In this document: one piece after another, positions 15,783 to 24,619 of the stretch
How positions within the stretch are numbered: position 1 is the first letter of the stretch
How the letters are laid out: the number at the start of each line of letters is the position of its first letter
From: an uncultured Lachnospiraceae bacterium
Lineage (GTDB): Bacteria > Bacillota_A > Clostridia > Lachnospirales > Lachnospiraceae
DNA: 31,587 nucleotides
NCBI GenBank assembly: GCA_947564305.1
Contig: CANOBT010000057.1
Location: 1 to 31,587, forward strand
Direction of reading: 5' to 3'
Notes under the pieces: generated by a model
The model's database searches: none
Told to the model about the DNA's origin: nothing
What the model saw: only the letters and a program-made list of their open reading frames with translations
Made by a program: the position numbers and the translations under genes

Positions 15783-18686
15783 TTAGACTGCCTGCTTCGA
15801 CTTTTCCTTCTTCTTTCCGGCACGCAGCGCCTCTCCCGGCTTCGTGGTCATAACTTTGTAGCAGACCGTATTCTGCGGGAACTCATCCTCAAATGGCACT
15901 TTCGCCTGCTCGATCCACAAAAGTCCTTTCCCCGGTTCCCCTGACTTAATATAATTTTCTTCCTCCTCTGACAAATCCAGATGTTCCGCCAGAAGTCTGG
16001 CATCATCCCCCGCCTGATTCAGCATGGCGATAAAGTTTGTCGTGTCAAGGATGTTCTGGATTTCAGGCGAACGGAACAAGTCCTTGATATTCTGTGTGAT
16101 GCCGCTGGGGATTCCGCCCCATTTACGAAATCTTTTCCAGATCTCTACGCTGTAGGCCGCCGTAATCGGACTGCGCAAAAGCAGATGAAACTCGTCGATA
16201 TCCACCCATGTCCATCTTCCCCTCGCCCGGTTCTGTGTGACACGGTTCCAGATCGCATCCTGAATAATCAGCATGGTAAGATCCCTCTGATTTGCGTCCA
16301 TATCCTTTAAATCAAAACACACCAGTCTGGCATTGATATCCACATTCGATCTGTGGTTAAAGTACGACAGGGAACCGGATACATACCGTGATAGCGCAAT
16401 CGACAGATCCAGTCCGATCTGCTTCATCTCTCCCTGCATGGCGCGCAGCTCGTTGTAAAGATCCTCCATGACAGGCATTTTCTCCGGCACGGGATCTTCT
16501 GCGAACCGATGATATATTTTTTTGCAGGCGGTATCTATGACCGCCGTTTCCCTTTTGGATAAAGCAGCGTTATTCCCAAGAATCAGTTCGCACATGGAAA
16601 CCACAAAATTACACTTTGCTGCTATCGGGTCGTAGTCCTTATCCATTTCATTTTTTGCTGACAGATTAATTTCCAGCGGATTGATATGTACCCGTGAGTT
16701 AAGCGCAATCTTAATCACCTGACCGCCAAGCAGCTTATACAGCATCCCATACTCTCCTTCCGGGTCGATGGTCAGCCTGTCATCTTTGGTGCGAAGAAAC
16801 ATATCCAATATCTCGCGCTTCACAAAAAAAGTCTTGCCAAAACCCGGCATCCCGAAGATCAGGCCGTTTGGATTGACCAGATTTTTGCGGTTCTCCACAA
16901 TCACGTTGTTTGACAGACTGTTCATGCCGTAATACTGTCCCTTATTTGTATAAAGCTCCTTCGTCGTAAACGGAATAAAAATGGCCATATCCGTCGTTGT
17001 AAAAGTACGTTTGACCTCTACCGTATTATTCCCCAGCGGAAGCGCCGACATATATCCCTGCTCCTGTCTGTTGTCAAGCCGTTCCAGGCGGCACTGATAC
17101 GCTGACAAAATACCGTTTAGTTCAAAGATATTCTCCTCCAGCTCTTTTCTGCTTGCTGCTGTCTGCACCACGGTGATTGTAGTATGGTACATCTGCTCAT
17201 TCTTTCGCTGAATATCGCGGTATAACTTATCTCCGGCGTCACGGTACGTCTCCAGCTCCGGCGGCAGCATATCCATGTCATATCCGTTTCGGACAGCCTG
17301 CTTCTGGTTCGTAATGATCATTGCCTGAATATCCGTCACATTTCCTTTGGCATAATCTAGCGCTTCCTTGCGGGACATTGCCCGGGAGTGAATGGAGATC
17401 CACAGATTGCTTCCCAGATTCAGCATATCCGCTATGATGCGGTCTTCCATATCAGAGGCGAACACCTGCAGATAGCTGACCGCTCCTACCCGGTCACCGA
17501 CACGAAAATATCTTGTGGCATTTAACTCCGGGCCGGATTTAAAGGAAAAACCGGATGGCGCAATGAAATCCTTACTGGAAAGTCCTGTGTTTACAGGCAT
17601 GTCCCAATTCCACATGAATCTTTCCTTCGTCGCCGGATGAAAAATCCGAAACAGAAGCTCCAGCCGCTCGTACCCGTTTAAAATCCTGCATCGGCTGTTA
17701 AACTTCCTCAGATATTTTTCAATCTGTTTGCTGATCTTGGCCATCTTTAACTTTGCGTTTCTGTAATCCTTTGCCTCTATGCCATAAGTCAGATACCGCT
17801 CTTTTTTCAGGTTATTTGTGCCTTTAGCGAACTGGCCCACCAGCATATCAGAATATTCCTTTCTTACAATGTTGTAAGCGTCCGGCTGCTGCTCGATCAC
17901 AAAATCTTTTGCGTATGTCTCCTTGTCCATCTCCATATTTCCGTAGTTAAACTGGAAATGGATATCCGGATTAAAATAGTTGATCAGTGTGCACCATCTC
18001 TCAAACAGGATATTTTTAGGCTCATTGTCAAGAAGCTGGTAGGTAATGTCCTCAAAAGCAATCGTCTGGGTAAAATATCCTTTATCTGACTCAAAAATGC
18101 CATCCTCGTAGGGAATCCTGTAAGGAATGGTGTCCTGCGCGGATTCCGGAATATCTCCTTTGATCTTTGCTTTTTTTACCGCTTTCTCCAGCTCCTTTTT
18201 CACCCTCGGGTCGATCGGCCCCTTCATGGGAATTGTGATTCGCTTCTTTCCCACCCTGACCTCTGATGTTTCGCCCGCCGCCCTGATCTGGGAGATCTCT
18301 TTCTCGGTTTTCCCCGAAAACACGATTCTCTCCACCTCCTTTTTCAATTTTTCTTCTTCCTCCTGTAAGACATACAGGTTATTTGTCACATATGGCCTGT
18401 CCGTATTGCGTATAAAGTGTGTCTCATAAAAATACCACAGGTATTTCTCCATCCCCATCCCGTTCTTCTTGTACAGAATGCAGATGACGATCGGGGCGGC
18501 CGCGATGCTGAGGCCCATGACCGATGCCATAATATCCAGCCCCAATGCAAACCGCATCACCAGAAATACCGGCATTCCCACGATAATCCCCGTTGCAAAA
18601 CCGGCGATCTGCCTTTTTGTCAGGTTGAGGCCCGGAATTGTCTTCCGGACCTCTGAAAAATCCTTTGTCATGTTTACATATGCCAT
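15783..18686 (-). CDS. virB4: VirB4-type conjugation ATPase with N-terminal PrgI domain
   Basis: A 967-residue ATPase energising the type IV channel. Residues 1-75 form a PrgI-like membrane module (NLTKRQIAGF, two hydrophobic helices at about 27-47 and 52-72), which in Tn1549-like elements I would expect as a separate small gene. The VirB4 domain has Walker A GMPGFGKT (612-619) and Walker B WVDIDEF (about 827-833). The start has GGGGAGGAG upstream and there is no internal ribosome binding site obvious at the domain boundary, so a natural fusion is likely. It follows VirB6 with a 17-bp gap and precedes the M23 peptidase gene. Confidence 0.95.
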   Translation of the reverse strand: MAYVNMTKDFSEVRKTIPGLNLTKRQIAGFATGIIVGMPVFLVMRFALGLDIMASVMGLSIAAAPIVICILYKKNGMGMEKYLWYFYETHFIRNTDRPYVTNNLYVLQEEEEKLKKEVERIVFSGKTEKEISQIRAAGETSEVRVGKKRITIPMKGPIDPRVKKELEKAVKKAKIKGDIPESAQDTIPYRIPYEDGIFESDKGYFTQTIAFEDITYQLLDNEPKNILFERWCTLINYFNPDIHFQFNYGNMEMDKETYAKDFVIEQQPDAYNIVRKEYSDMLVGQFAKGTNNLKKERYLTYGIEAKDYRNAKLKMAKISKQIEKYLRKFNSRCRILNGYERLELLFRIFHPATKERFMWNWDMPVNTGLSSKDFIAPSGFSFKSGPELNATRYFRVGDRVGAVSYLQVFASDMEDRIIADMLNLGSNLWISIHSRAMSRKEALDYAKGNVTDIQAMIITNQKQAVRNGYDMDMLPPELETYRDAGDKLYRDIQRKNEQMYHTTITVVQTAASRKELEENIFELNGILSAYQCRLERLDNRQEQGYMSALPLGNNTVEVKRTFTTTDMAIFIPFTTKELYTNKGQYYGMNSLSNNVIVENRKNLVNPNGLIFGMPGFGKTFFVKREILDMFLRTKDDRLTIDPEGEYGMLYKLLGGQVIKIALNSRVHINPLEINLSAKNEMDKDYDPIAAKCNFVVSMCELILGNNAALSKRETAVIDTACKKIYHRFAEDPVPEKMPVMEDLYNELRAMQGEMKQIGLDLSIALSRYVSGSLSYFNHRSNVDINARLVCFDLKDMDANQRDLTMLIIQDAIWNRVTQNRARGRWTWVDIDEFHLLLRSPITAAYSVEIWKRFRKWGGIPSGITQNIKDLFRSPEIQNILDTTNFIAMLNQAGDDARLLAEHLDLSEEEENYIKSGEPGKGLLWIEQAKVPFEDEFPQNTVCYKVMTTKPGEALRAGKKKEKSKQAV

Positions 18687-18703
18687 GGGTTTTGTCTCCT
18701 CCC

Positions 18704-19612
18704 CTAGTGTGCGTTAAATATGCTGGCCGATATATTCCCCACTTTGAACATCATCACCGCCAGCCCGAAACCGCAGCCGATGATCATGACAAGATTCTGC
18801 TTAAAGTCCCCCGTCTGCAATCCTTCCAGAACACCCCCGTAGACTGCAAATAGCAGAAGCATAAAAAATCCTTCAAAGGACAACGCCAGCATTTTTCTTG
18901 TGTAATTCATTCCCATCTGGCTCCATTCCTTGTTCATCCATGTGGAATATGGAATCGGCGCAGGGCTGGCATAAAGCAAGAGCTCTATAAACCATAGCAT
19001 AACCCGAACATAAACTATTGCCCCACAAATCCAGATACCGACCGTCCCAATTGCCAGCATAACCTTGTATCCTGCAAGTTCCATCACCGCACTAAACGTA
19101 ATTTTTTCAGGTGTCGGATCAATTCCCATATCCTCCAAGGTCAATTGAAAGTTCCAAAGAGAAGTGCTGGTATGACCTCCAAGCTTCGCAGATGCCCAGA
19201 TTCCTAAATCGCAGAAGCTCATTACAATCTTAAAAGAATAGGCACACACAACCAAACACAGGGAAAATTTCAACAAAACAATCATCAGCCGTTCCGGCGG
19301 GATATTATGCATGGAATTGCTTTCCTGCACCAGATGGATCAGCTCCCAGCAGAAAATCACTGTAATAAACACCGCCGCAATCGGTATACAGACATTTTCC
19401 GAAACACTCTGCATCATGCTATAAGCCGAGGTATTCCATTGCTTTGGACCTGCTGAAATAAGGTTTGTTGCTTTATTCACTTCCCTATTAAAAGAATCAA
19501 ACAATCCTTCAAGGCTTCTTTCGGTGCTCTCATACAGGCCCGCATAAAATATCTTGAAAATATTTTGTAATACTTTGTCAATAAACTCGCTAACTGCACC
19601 ATCATTACTCAT
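18704..19612 (-). CDS. VirB6/TrbL-like polytopic membrane protein
   Basis: A 302-residue protein with about five or six hydrophobic helices (for example VCIPIAAVFITVIFCW, LMIVLLKFSLCLVVCAYSF, VMLAIGTVGIWICGAIVYV, MLALSFEGFFMLLLFAVYG, LVMIIGCGFGLAVMMF), fitting the inner channel component VirB6. The conserved WFIELLLYASPAPIPYSTW segment resembles the CD0411-like family of Tn1549-type elements. ATG at 19612 is favoured over two upstream GTG codons because of AGGGTGG spacing. Placed between the pilin-like gene and virB4, as usual. Confidence 0.88.
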   Translation of the reverse strand: MSNDGAVSEFIDKVLQNIFKIFYAGLYESTERSLEGLFDSFNREVNKATNLISAGPKQWNTSAYSMMQSVSENVCIPIAAVFITVIFCWELIHLVQESNSMHNIPPERLMIVLLKFSLCLVVCAYSFKIVMSFCDLGIWASAKLGGHTSTSLWNFQLTLEDMGIDPTPEKITFSAVMELAGYKVMLAIGTVGIWICGAIVYVRVMLWFIELLLYASPAPIPYSTWMNKEWSQMGMNYTRKMLALSFEGFFMLLLFAVYGGVLEGLQTGDFKQNLVMIIGCGFGLAVMMFKVGNISASIFNAH

Positions 19613-19622
19613 AGCCACCACC

Positions 19623-19841
19623 CTACATGCTGATCATCGACGCGAGCTTCGGCACAAGAGAGAGACCTACCACGAAGATAACGCCACCGCCGACGATTTT
19701 TCCCATGCCCTCTTCTTTCTTCGCCGCATTCTGCTGGGAATGCCCTTCCGAAAAATTGATGATCCCAACTATGGCTAGGGCAGCACCCCATGCCATGACG
19801 CCCATGCTTGCAAACCGTATTACTTCGTTAAATACATCCAC
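19623..19841 (-). CDS. Maff2-like small membrane protein, candidate pilin subunit
   Basis: A 72-residue protein with two hydrophobic helices (ASMGVMAWGAALAIVGIINF and GGGVIFVVGLSLVPKLA) separated by a polar loop rich in Gln and Lys, the architecture of VirB2/Maff2 proteins at the head of Tn1549-like secretion operons. The start is the GTG at 19841 with AAGGAAGGA upstream. An apparent earlier ATG lies inside the palindrome and encodes the artefact MRRRI. First gene of the long secretion operon. Confidence 0.82.
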   Translation of the reverse strand: MDVFNEVIRFASMGVMAWGAALAIVGIINFSEGHSQQNAAKKEEGMGKIVGGGVIFVVGLSLVPKLASMISM

Positions 19842-19859
19842 TTTTATCCTTCCTTTCCC

Positions 19860-19881
19860 GGATATGCGACGTCGCATATCC
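19860..19881. repeat. element palindrome copy 4 (upstream of the secretion operon)
   Basis: Exact core at 19863-19878, extended to a 22-bp perfect dyad, the longest in the window. It lies directly between the Fic terminator and the ribosome binding site of the pilin-like gene, 21 bp before the GTG start. Confidence 0.92.
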
Positions 19882-19883
19882 CA

Positions 19884-19924
19884 ATAAAAAAACTCCCTTG
19901 GGAGTTGTGCTCCTTGGGGAGTTT
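19884..19924 (-). terminator. terminator after the Fic gene
   Basis: AACTCCC (19891-19897) and GGGAGTT (19900-19906) pair and are followed on the minus strand by seven T residues. A second AAACTCCCC/AAGGAG pair just upstream (19910-19924) could extend or rearrange the stem. It separates fic from the secretion operon, leaving no room for a normal promoter before the pilin-like gene. Confidence 0.8.
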
Positions 19925-19944
19925 GGTTGATAGTTTCTTAAATT

Positions 19945-20730
19945 TTACCTTGCGCCATTTTCATGACCTTGTTCTGTTTTTACATGCGGCTGTTTCCTGT
20001 TCTCCGCATCTTTCGCTTCAGCCTTTCTCTTATTCTCTTTCAGCGTTTCGACAACCGATTCCTTAACCGGCATGGTTCGGATACGCTCCTGCTCCTGCAT
20101 GCTTAATTCTTCCAAAAACTTCTCCAGCGCAACACTGTCATTATTTCCCAGCATTTCAAAATAGTCGCTCCGCCTGTCTTTTGGGATCACTACTGGCGCC
20201 AGATTATTTCTTAACAATTCATAATTTAGTAATAACCGGCCTGTCCTGCCGTTTCCATCCTCAAAAGGATGTATCTGTTCAAACCGGAGATGTGTCTGCG
20301 CAATTTTTTGATACACGCTGTCAAATTCTGTATGATTGTAGTTGTATACGAAATACATCATCTGCTGCGGTATCTGTACCGGCTCTGGCGGAATATGCTC
20401 TGCTCCTCGTATCCTTACAGAAACAGTTCTGTATCCCGAAATCTCAGAGATATTCCTGTTGATCAGTATTGCTGTATCCTTTATGATCCGTTCTGACAAC
20501 TCCTCATCCAAATGATTCAGAATGTAATTCACTGCATATTTATGGTTGATTGCCTCATATATTTCTCTCGGCTTTGCAGATACCTGAAACTCATTGTCAT
20601 TAAACAGAATGGCATATGTCTCCGCATAAGATAGCGTATTACCCTCGATCCCATTGGAATGATAGGTGCTTCTGGTAATAAAGTCTTCAAAATATTCCTG
20701 GTTCTTGAAAATATAGTCTTTGATATCCAT
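19945..20730 (-). CDS. Fic-domain protein (probable AMP-transferase), self-inhibited type
   Basis: A 261-residue Fic protein that would attach AMP or another nucleotide moiety to a target protein. The active-site motif IHPFEDGNGRTGR is complete (His154 to Arg165). An N-terminal STYHSNGIEGN (21-31) matches the inhibitory helix motif of class II Fic proteins, whose Glu blocks the site until relieved. The tail begins SVVETL 37 residues from the end, the shared signature. The start at 20730 is preferred: it has GAGGGTG upstream and lies just after a strong promoter, while earlier ATGs lie upstream of the -10. Monocistronic, with its own promoter and terminator. Could be an effector acting in the recipient (inference). 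Confidence 0.9.
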   Translation of the reverse strand: MDIKDYIFKNQEYFEDFITRSTYHSNGIEGNTLSYAETYAILFNDNEFQVSAKPREIYEAINHKYAVNYILNHLDEELSERIIKDTAILINRNISEISGYRTVSVRIRGAEHIPPEPVQIPQQMMYFVYNYNHTEFDSVYQKIAQTHLRFEQIHPFEDGNGRTGRLLLNYELLRNNLAPVVIPKDRRSDYFEMLGNNDSVALEKFLEELSMQEQERIRTMPVKESVVETLKENKRKAEAKDAENRKQPHVKTEQGHENGAR

Positions 20731-20755
20731 AAATTCACCCTCTCTTTTACCAGAC

Positions 20756-20784
20756 AATATAACATATCCCATATTAAATATCAA
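20756..20784 (-). promoter_or_regulatory. sigma-A-type promoter for the Fic gene
   Basis: -35 TTGATA (20779-20784), 17-bp spacer, -10 TATATT (20756-20761), predicted start near 20749. The clearest promoter found in the element. A palindrome copy lies 11 bp upstream of the -35. Confidence 0.7.
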
Positions 20785-20795
20785 ATCGGATCGTT

Positions 20796-20811
20796 TATGC
20801 GACATCGCATA
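20796..20811. repeat. element palindrome copy 5, variant (between virD4 and fic)
   Basis: TATGCGACATCGCATA: one central change from the consensus, both 6-bp arms kept. It starts 2 bp after the virD4 stop and lies upstream of the fic promoter. Confidence 0.85.
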
Positions 20812-20813
20812 TT

Positions 20814-22613
20814 TTAAAGAACAATCTTATACTGATCGTTCTTGTGGAACCGGATCTTCACGCTCTCCTTCTCCTTCATTTTTCGACGATACTTTTTGAA
20901 ATCAAAGGTATTACGCTCGTCATAATCCGCCGTGTACTTATAGTTTGGATGCGTTTTCGGATCAAACTTATTGCTGAAGAATGGCGGCAGACCGGAAACG
21001 CGGACAATGCACTTATCCCGATCCATTGTATTAAGCTCATAGATATTTTTGAGTTCCCTGCCCGTTTTGTTGTAATTCACACCGGTGCTCCTGCTCTGAC
21101 TGAATGTCTCGGAATTATTCCACAGGTCGATCGTTTCCTTTCCGAGCATTTCTTCCAGATCCTTGAGCGTTGATTTCTCCTGCCCTCCCAGAAATATGGA
21201 AGAATCGCAGTTGCCGGTGATGGTTTCTGCAGCGTCCTTGTAATTGTCCTTGAGCTGACTCTGTGTCTGCAGCATCATGATGACGCTCATCAGGCGGCTT
21301 CGGATCGTCGCAATCAGTATCTTAAATCCTGGTATCTTTCCGATATTGGCAAACTCGTCAAGAATAAACTGCACCGGGGTCTTCAATTTGCCGCCCATTT
21401 CTTTGTCCGCTTTGTAGCAGAGCACATTAAACATTTGTGTGAACAAAATCGCCGGGATAAAGTTATAGGTCGTATCCGTGTCCGATATGATGACATACAG
21501 GATGGACTTCTGCCCTGCATCGCCGTAAGTGTCAAACTTTAACTCATCACATGCTACCAGCTCGGCTACATCCGGAATATCAAATGGCGATAAATAAGAG
21601 CCAACGGAAATCAGAATGCTTTTTGCCGTCTTTCCGGCCGCTTTTTTGTACTTTTTCCGCTGTTTTACCGCAAAATGGCGCGGGTTTTTCTTTTCAAGCT
21701 CCGCAAACAGCATATCCACGGCGTTCTCATATGTCTCGTCATCCTCTCTGACGTCATCCGCCTCCAGAATCTCCAAAAGTGTCGGTATATTCTGTTCTTC
21801 CGGCGGTGCCTCATACCAGAGATACCCGATCGTCGCCTGCAGCCACAAAAGCGCTGCCTGGTCAAAAAACGGATCCGGCGGCGTGCCTGCGTCCGGCGGT
21901 TTCAAATTTGCGTAAAGCACATTAGCCAGCGTCAGGATATCTTTTGGTTCCTTTATGTACGCAAAGGGATTATAATGCATGGAGCTTTTCATATCCACCG
22001 TATCTAATACATAAATGTTGTACCCCATTTTCGCGAAAAGATTTCCTGTCTCCGGAAGAAGAGTTCCTTTTGGATCTGTCAAGACATAGGAACTGTGGCA
22101 CTGATAAAGATTTGGTTTTACAAATCCATAGGTCTTACCGCTGCCGGATCCGCCGTATACAACCACATGCTTATTTCTGTTTAAATTAAACTTTGGCATT
22201 CTGGCTTTCATGGATAAACGCTCTGTCTGCGACAGAATAATGTTATTAAAGGGATCTTCGTCAATAAACGGTTTGATATCCTGCTCCGTTCCCCACTTGG
22301 CCGATCCGTATTCTTCGCCAAACCTTGTATTTTTCCTGTGCATCCTGCTTTGCCACCTAATTACATAGACAATAAAAAAACCTATTGGTATACCTATCAA
22401 CAGGTCTTTTGCCGTAAATCGCGGCGGAAATACTTTGTATATATATTGGATATTGGTAAGGAACTTTAAAATATCTCCGTGGCATATGCGGTATAATTCT
22501 GCAATCCGCGTCGCAAAAAAGATACCTAAAACATACGGCAGTACACTCATTATCTTATCTTTTGCAGGCTTGTCCTTAAACTTCTCAAGCCAGATTCTGA
22601 TTTTTTCTTCCAT
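20814..22613 (-). CDS. virD4: VirD4/TraG-type coupling protein
   Basis: A 599-residue ATPase that recruits the relaxosome and protein substrates to the secretion channel. Two N-terminal membrane segments (about 24-40 and 70-87) precede the ATPase domain with Walker A GGSGSGKT (154-161) and Walker B VQFILDEF (about 414-421). It follows pcfB, as in PcfB-PcfC pairs of Gram-positive elements. Start ATG has AGAGGAG about 10 bases upstream. If the shared SVxxKL tails are transfer signals, this protein or PcfB is the expected receptor (inference). Confidence 0.95.
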   Translation of the reverse strand: MEEKIRIWLEKFKDKPAKDKIMSVLPYVLGIFFATRIAELYRICHGDILKFLTNIQYIYKVFPPRFTAKDLLIGIPIGFFIVYVIRWQSRMHRKNTRFGEEYGSAKWGTEQDIKPFIDEDPFNNIILSQTERLSMKARMPKFNLNRNKHVVVYGGSGSGKTYGFVKPNLYQCHSSYVLTDPKGTLLPETGNLFAKMGYNIYVLDTVDMKSSMHYNPFAYIKEPKDILTLANVLYANLKPPDAGTPPDPFFDQAALLWLQATIGYLWYEAPPEEQNIPTLLEILEADDVREDDETYENAVDMLFAELEKKNPRHFAVKQRKKYKKAAGKTAKSILISVGSYLSPFDIPDVAELVACDELKFDTYGDAGQKSILYVIISDTDTTYNFIPAILFTQMFNVLCYKADKEMGGKLKTPVQFILDEFANIGKIPGFKILIATIRSRLMSVIMMLQTQSQLKDNYKDAAETITGNCDSSIFLGGQEKSTLKDLEEMLGKETIDLWNNSETFSQSRSTGVNYNKTGRELKNIYELNTMDRDKCIVRVSGLPPFFSNKFDPKTHPNYKYTADYDERNTFDFKKYRRKMKEKESVKIRFHKNDQYKIVL

Positions 22614-22634
22614 CTGTAATCATCTCCTCTCTTA

Positions 22635-22652
22635 ATATGCGACGTCGCATAT
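22635..22652. repeat. element palindrome copy 6 (upstream of virD4)
   Basis: Exact core at 22636-22651, 18-bp dyad, 22 bp before the virD4 start, between pcfB and virD4. No terminator is seen at this junction. Confidence 0.9.
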
Positions 22653-22672
22653 GGCTGTCTTGAACGGGTTAC

Positions 22673-23302
22673 TTATCTCGAAATGTCGTCGTGCTGATGA
22701 TGCTTTTCTACTGCATCCCGCTCTGTGTCCCGAGCTGTAACCCGATCCCGAAAAAAGGCCAGTTTCGCTTTGACACTTTCCCTCTGCGGCGTTACGTCTT
22801 CAGCAATAGCTTTTACTTTTTGATGTTTTGCATACTCCTTATACGTCTCTGCCAATGCATTGATAATCAAAGCATCATCCTTCCCTTCAAAGAAAATCAT
22901 ATATGAAGGTTTATAATCCGGTTTACCCTCGTCACTTGTATCGATCATTGCGGAATATTTGATCCCATGTTTTTGGCACTGTCTGTCAAAGATTCCCATC
23001 TCCTCCGCCAGAATATTGTCTTCCACCTTGTACACATGTCCGGATTTTCGAAGCTTTTCAATGTCTATATTATTTTTGCTGTACTTAATGTCGCCGGTTT
23101 TCTTATAGGCCACATTTCGTACCGCCTGCATGATTTTTGCCTCAGAAAAATCTGCTTTAATCAGGAGCAGGCATATCCCTTTTACAACTCCGGTCGCATC
23201 CTTTAACCCGTCTTTTGCCTCTTTTGCAACCTTTAACGCCGTATCAGACGCCTTTGACAACTGATCTGGCGCTTTACCCATAATTTCGTCTGTGATACTC
23301 AT
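22673..23302 (-). CDS. pcfB: PcfB-family (DUF3801-like) relaxosome adaptor
   Basis: A 209-residue protein. The stretch KKTGDIKYSKNNIDIEKLRKSGHVYKVEDNI, the following DRQCQKHGIKYSAM and the later YMIFFEGKDDALIINALAE are the pattern of the PcfB/DUF3801 family, which binds relaxase and coupling protein in Gram-positive conjugation. The N terminus has a helical, weakly hydrophobic part (KGICLLLIKADFSE). The tail begins SVKAKL 34 residues from the end. Ribosome binding site AAGGAGG sits directly next to palindrome copy 7. Confidence 0.88.
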   Translation of the reverse strand: MSITDEIMGKAPDQLSKASDTALKVAKEAKDGLKDATGVVKGICLLLIKADFSEAKIMQAVRNVAYKKTGDIKYSKNNIDIEKLRKSGHVYKVEDNILAEEMGIFDRQCQKHGIKYSAMIDTSDEGKPDYKPSYMIFFEGKDDALIINALAETYKEYAKHQKVKAIAEDVTPQRESVKAKLAFFRDRVTARDTERDAVEKHHQHDDISR

Positions 23303-23317
23303 TAATTCCTCCTTGCC

Positions 23318-23335
23318 TTATGCGACGTCGCATAA
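23318..23335. repeat. element palindrome copy 7 (upstream of pcfB)
   Basis: Exact core at 23319-23334, 18-bp dyad. It fills the gap between the stop of the replication-like gene (23343) and the pcfB ribosome binding site, 16 bp before the start. Confidence 0.9.
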
Positions 23336-23342
23336 AATCAAT

Positions 23343-24617
23343 CTACCTGCCACCGTATTCTGACACTGACACATATATTTCATGGTTTACGAGTGCTGAA
23401 TAATAATTTTCAATCGTCATCGGCGCGTTATACAGTGCAGCAAGAAGATATTTTTTAATATTTTTAATCTTGCTGGTCGTCTTTTCCATGCTGGAAAGCA
23501 CATACTCAATATGATCGCTGCGCAACATCAGAAATCTTGCTTTCACAGATTCCACCGGATAATCATCCCCGGCTATGCAAACAATCTGCCGCTTGGAGCA
23601 AAGAATATCCAGCATAAGTTCCACCAGCTCATCAATCTTTTCTTTCCGGCCATATCTTTTGTTCTTGATCAGACAGTCATACTCAATGTTCTTTCTGATG
23701 AGCTTTCTGTAGGATTCCCTCTCCATCCCCCTGTCTGATCCGCTGCTTGCCGCTGTCTGCAGTAAGTTCCCCGCGCCAAATGTTTCCGCTTTGGGTGCCG
23801 CTCTAATACCGACAACGATGTTGTCTATATAGCTGTTAATCATATCCGATAACCGCCTGCCCGGTTCTCTTCTCTGCTGCTCCTCTGCCGCAAAGCAAAT
23901 TCTCTCAACCACTTCTGCAGACATGACTTCCACTATTTTTTCCTCCCGCTTACACAGTTCGGCAAAAACAGCCGCTATGACTTCTGCCCTGCAGGTATTG
24001 TAAAGACGCTCATTTAGCAGACGTTCCCGAATCTGCCGTCGTCGCATCTCATCCTCATCCATTTCCGCCTGATCTATAGGATTGGATAAGGATATAGATG
24101 GATAAGTACTTAATTCTTTAGTATTTAATACATAAGTATTTAATAGACTGCCATTTTCGGTTTGCCGTTTTCCCGTTTGCCGTTTTTGGCATAACGGTGA
24201 AAATGCCCCGTTTTCCTCCGTTTGTCCGTTTTGGCATAACGGTTCTTCCTGTTCCTGGACATGCAGCGGCTCTGTTATCTCGGCTGATTTCGGCGGCTCC
24301 TCTTCCGGCTGGTCTATGGGCTTTTCGTAAATTGTATACTCCATCATCACAAAATGTCCTTTGCTGTCCCGAAGCTGCTCTCTGATCAGATAGCCGCATT
24401 TTTCCAGTTCCGCAAGTCCTGAATTAGTTGCCTTTACCCCGTCGTCACTGAGACTTGCCAGTCCCTCTATTGTATAGTTCCAGTTATCCGGCAAAGACAG
24501 CATGGTAGACAACAGCCCCTTTGCTTTCCAGGAAAGCCTTTTATCCTTAAAATGATAATTACTGAGCGTCGTGTAATTACAGTTCTTTACAACCCGGATC
24601 ACATTTGACATAGGCAT
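23343..24617 (-). CDS. replication-initiator-like winged-helix protein (DUF6017-type C terminus)
   Basis: A 424-residue protein. The N-terminal 110 residues (VIRVVKNCNYTTLSNYHFKD, LSWKAKGLLSTMLSLPDNWNY, LASLSDDGVKATNSGLAELEKCGYL) are a winged-helix domain found in Firmicutes plasmid and ICE replication or replisome-organiser-like proteins. A variable Glu/Pro-rich linker follows, then a helical C-terminal region with YDCLIKNKRYGRKEKIDELVELMLD, typical of DUF6017. It could start autonomous replication of the excised element, but no iterons were recognised. Its start lies 2 bp after the HAD gene stop, so the two are coupled. Confidence 0.75.
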   Translation of the reverse strand: MPMSNVIRVVKNCNYTTLSNYHFKDKRLSWKAKGLLSTMLSLPDNWNYTIEGLASLSDDGVKATNSGLAELEKCGYLIREQLRDSKGHFVMMEYTIYEKPIDQPEEEPPKSAEITEPLHVQEQEEPLCQNGQTEENGAFSPLCQKRQTGKRQTENGSLLNTYVLNTKELSTYPSISLSNPIDQAEMDEDEMRRRQIRERLLNERLYNTCRAEVIAAVFAELCKREEKIVEVMSAEVVERICFAAEEQQRREPGRRLSDMINSYIDNIVVGIRAAPKAETFGAGNLLQTAASSGSDRGMERESYRKLIRKNIEYDCLIKNKRYGRKEKIDELVELMLDILCSKRQIVCIAGDDYPVESVKARFLMLRSDHIEYVLSSMEKTTSKIKNIKKYLLAALYNAPMTIENYYSALVNHEIYVSVSEYGGR

Positions 24618-24619
24618 CT

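Noticed and set aside
24030..24050. Possible extra palindrome half-site GTCGCAT (also near 8888 and 29010)
   Set aside because: Only one arm matches the consensus; not a dyad, so not counted with the eight copies.
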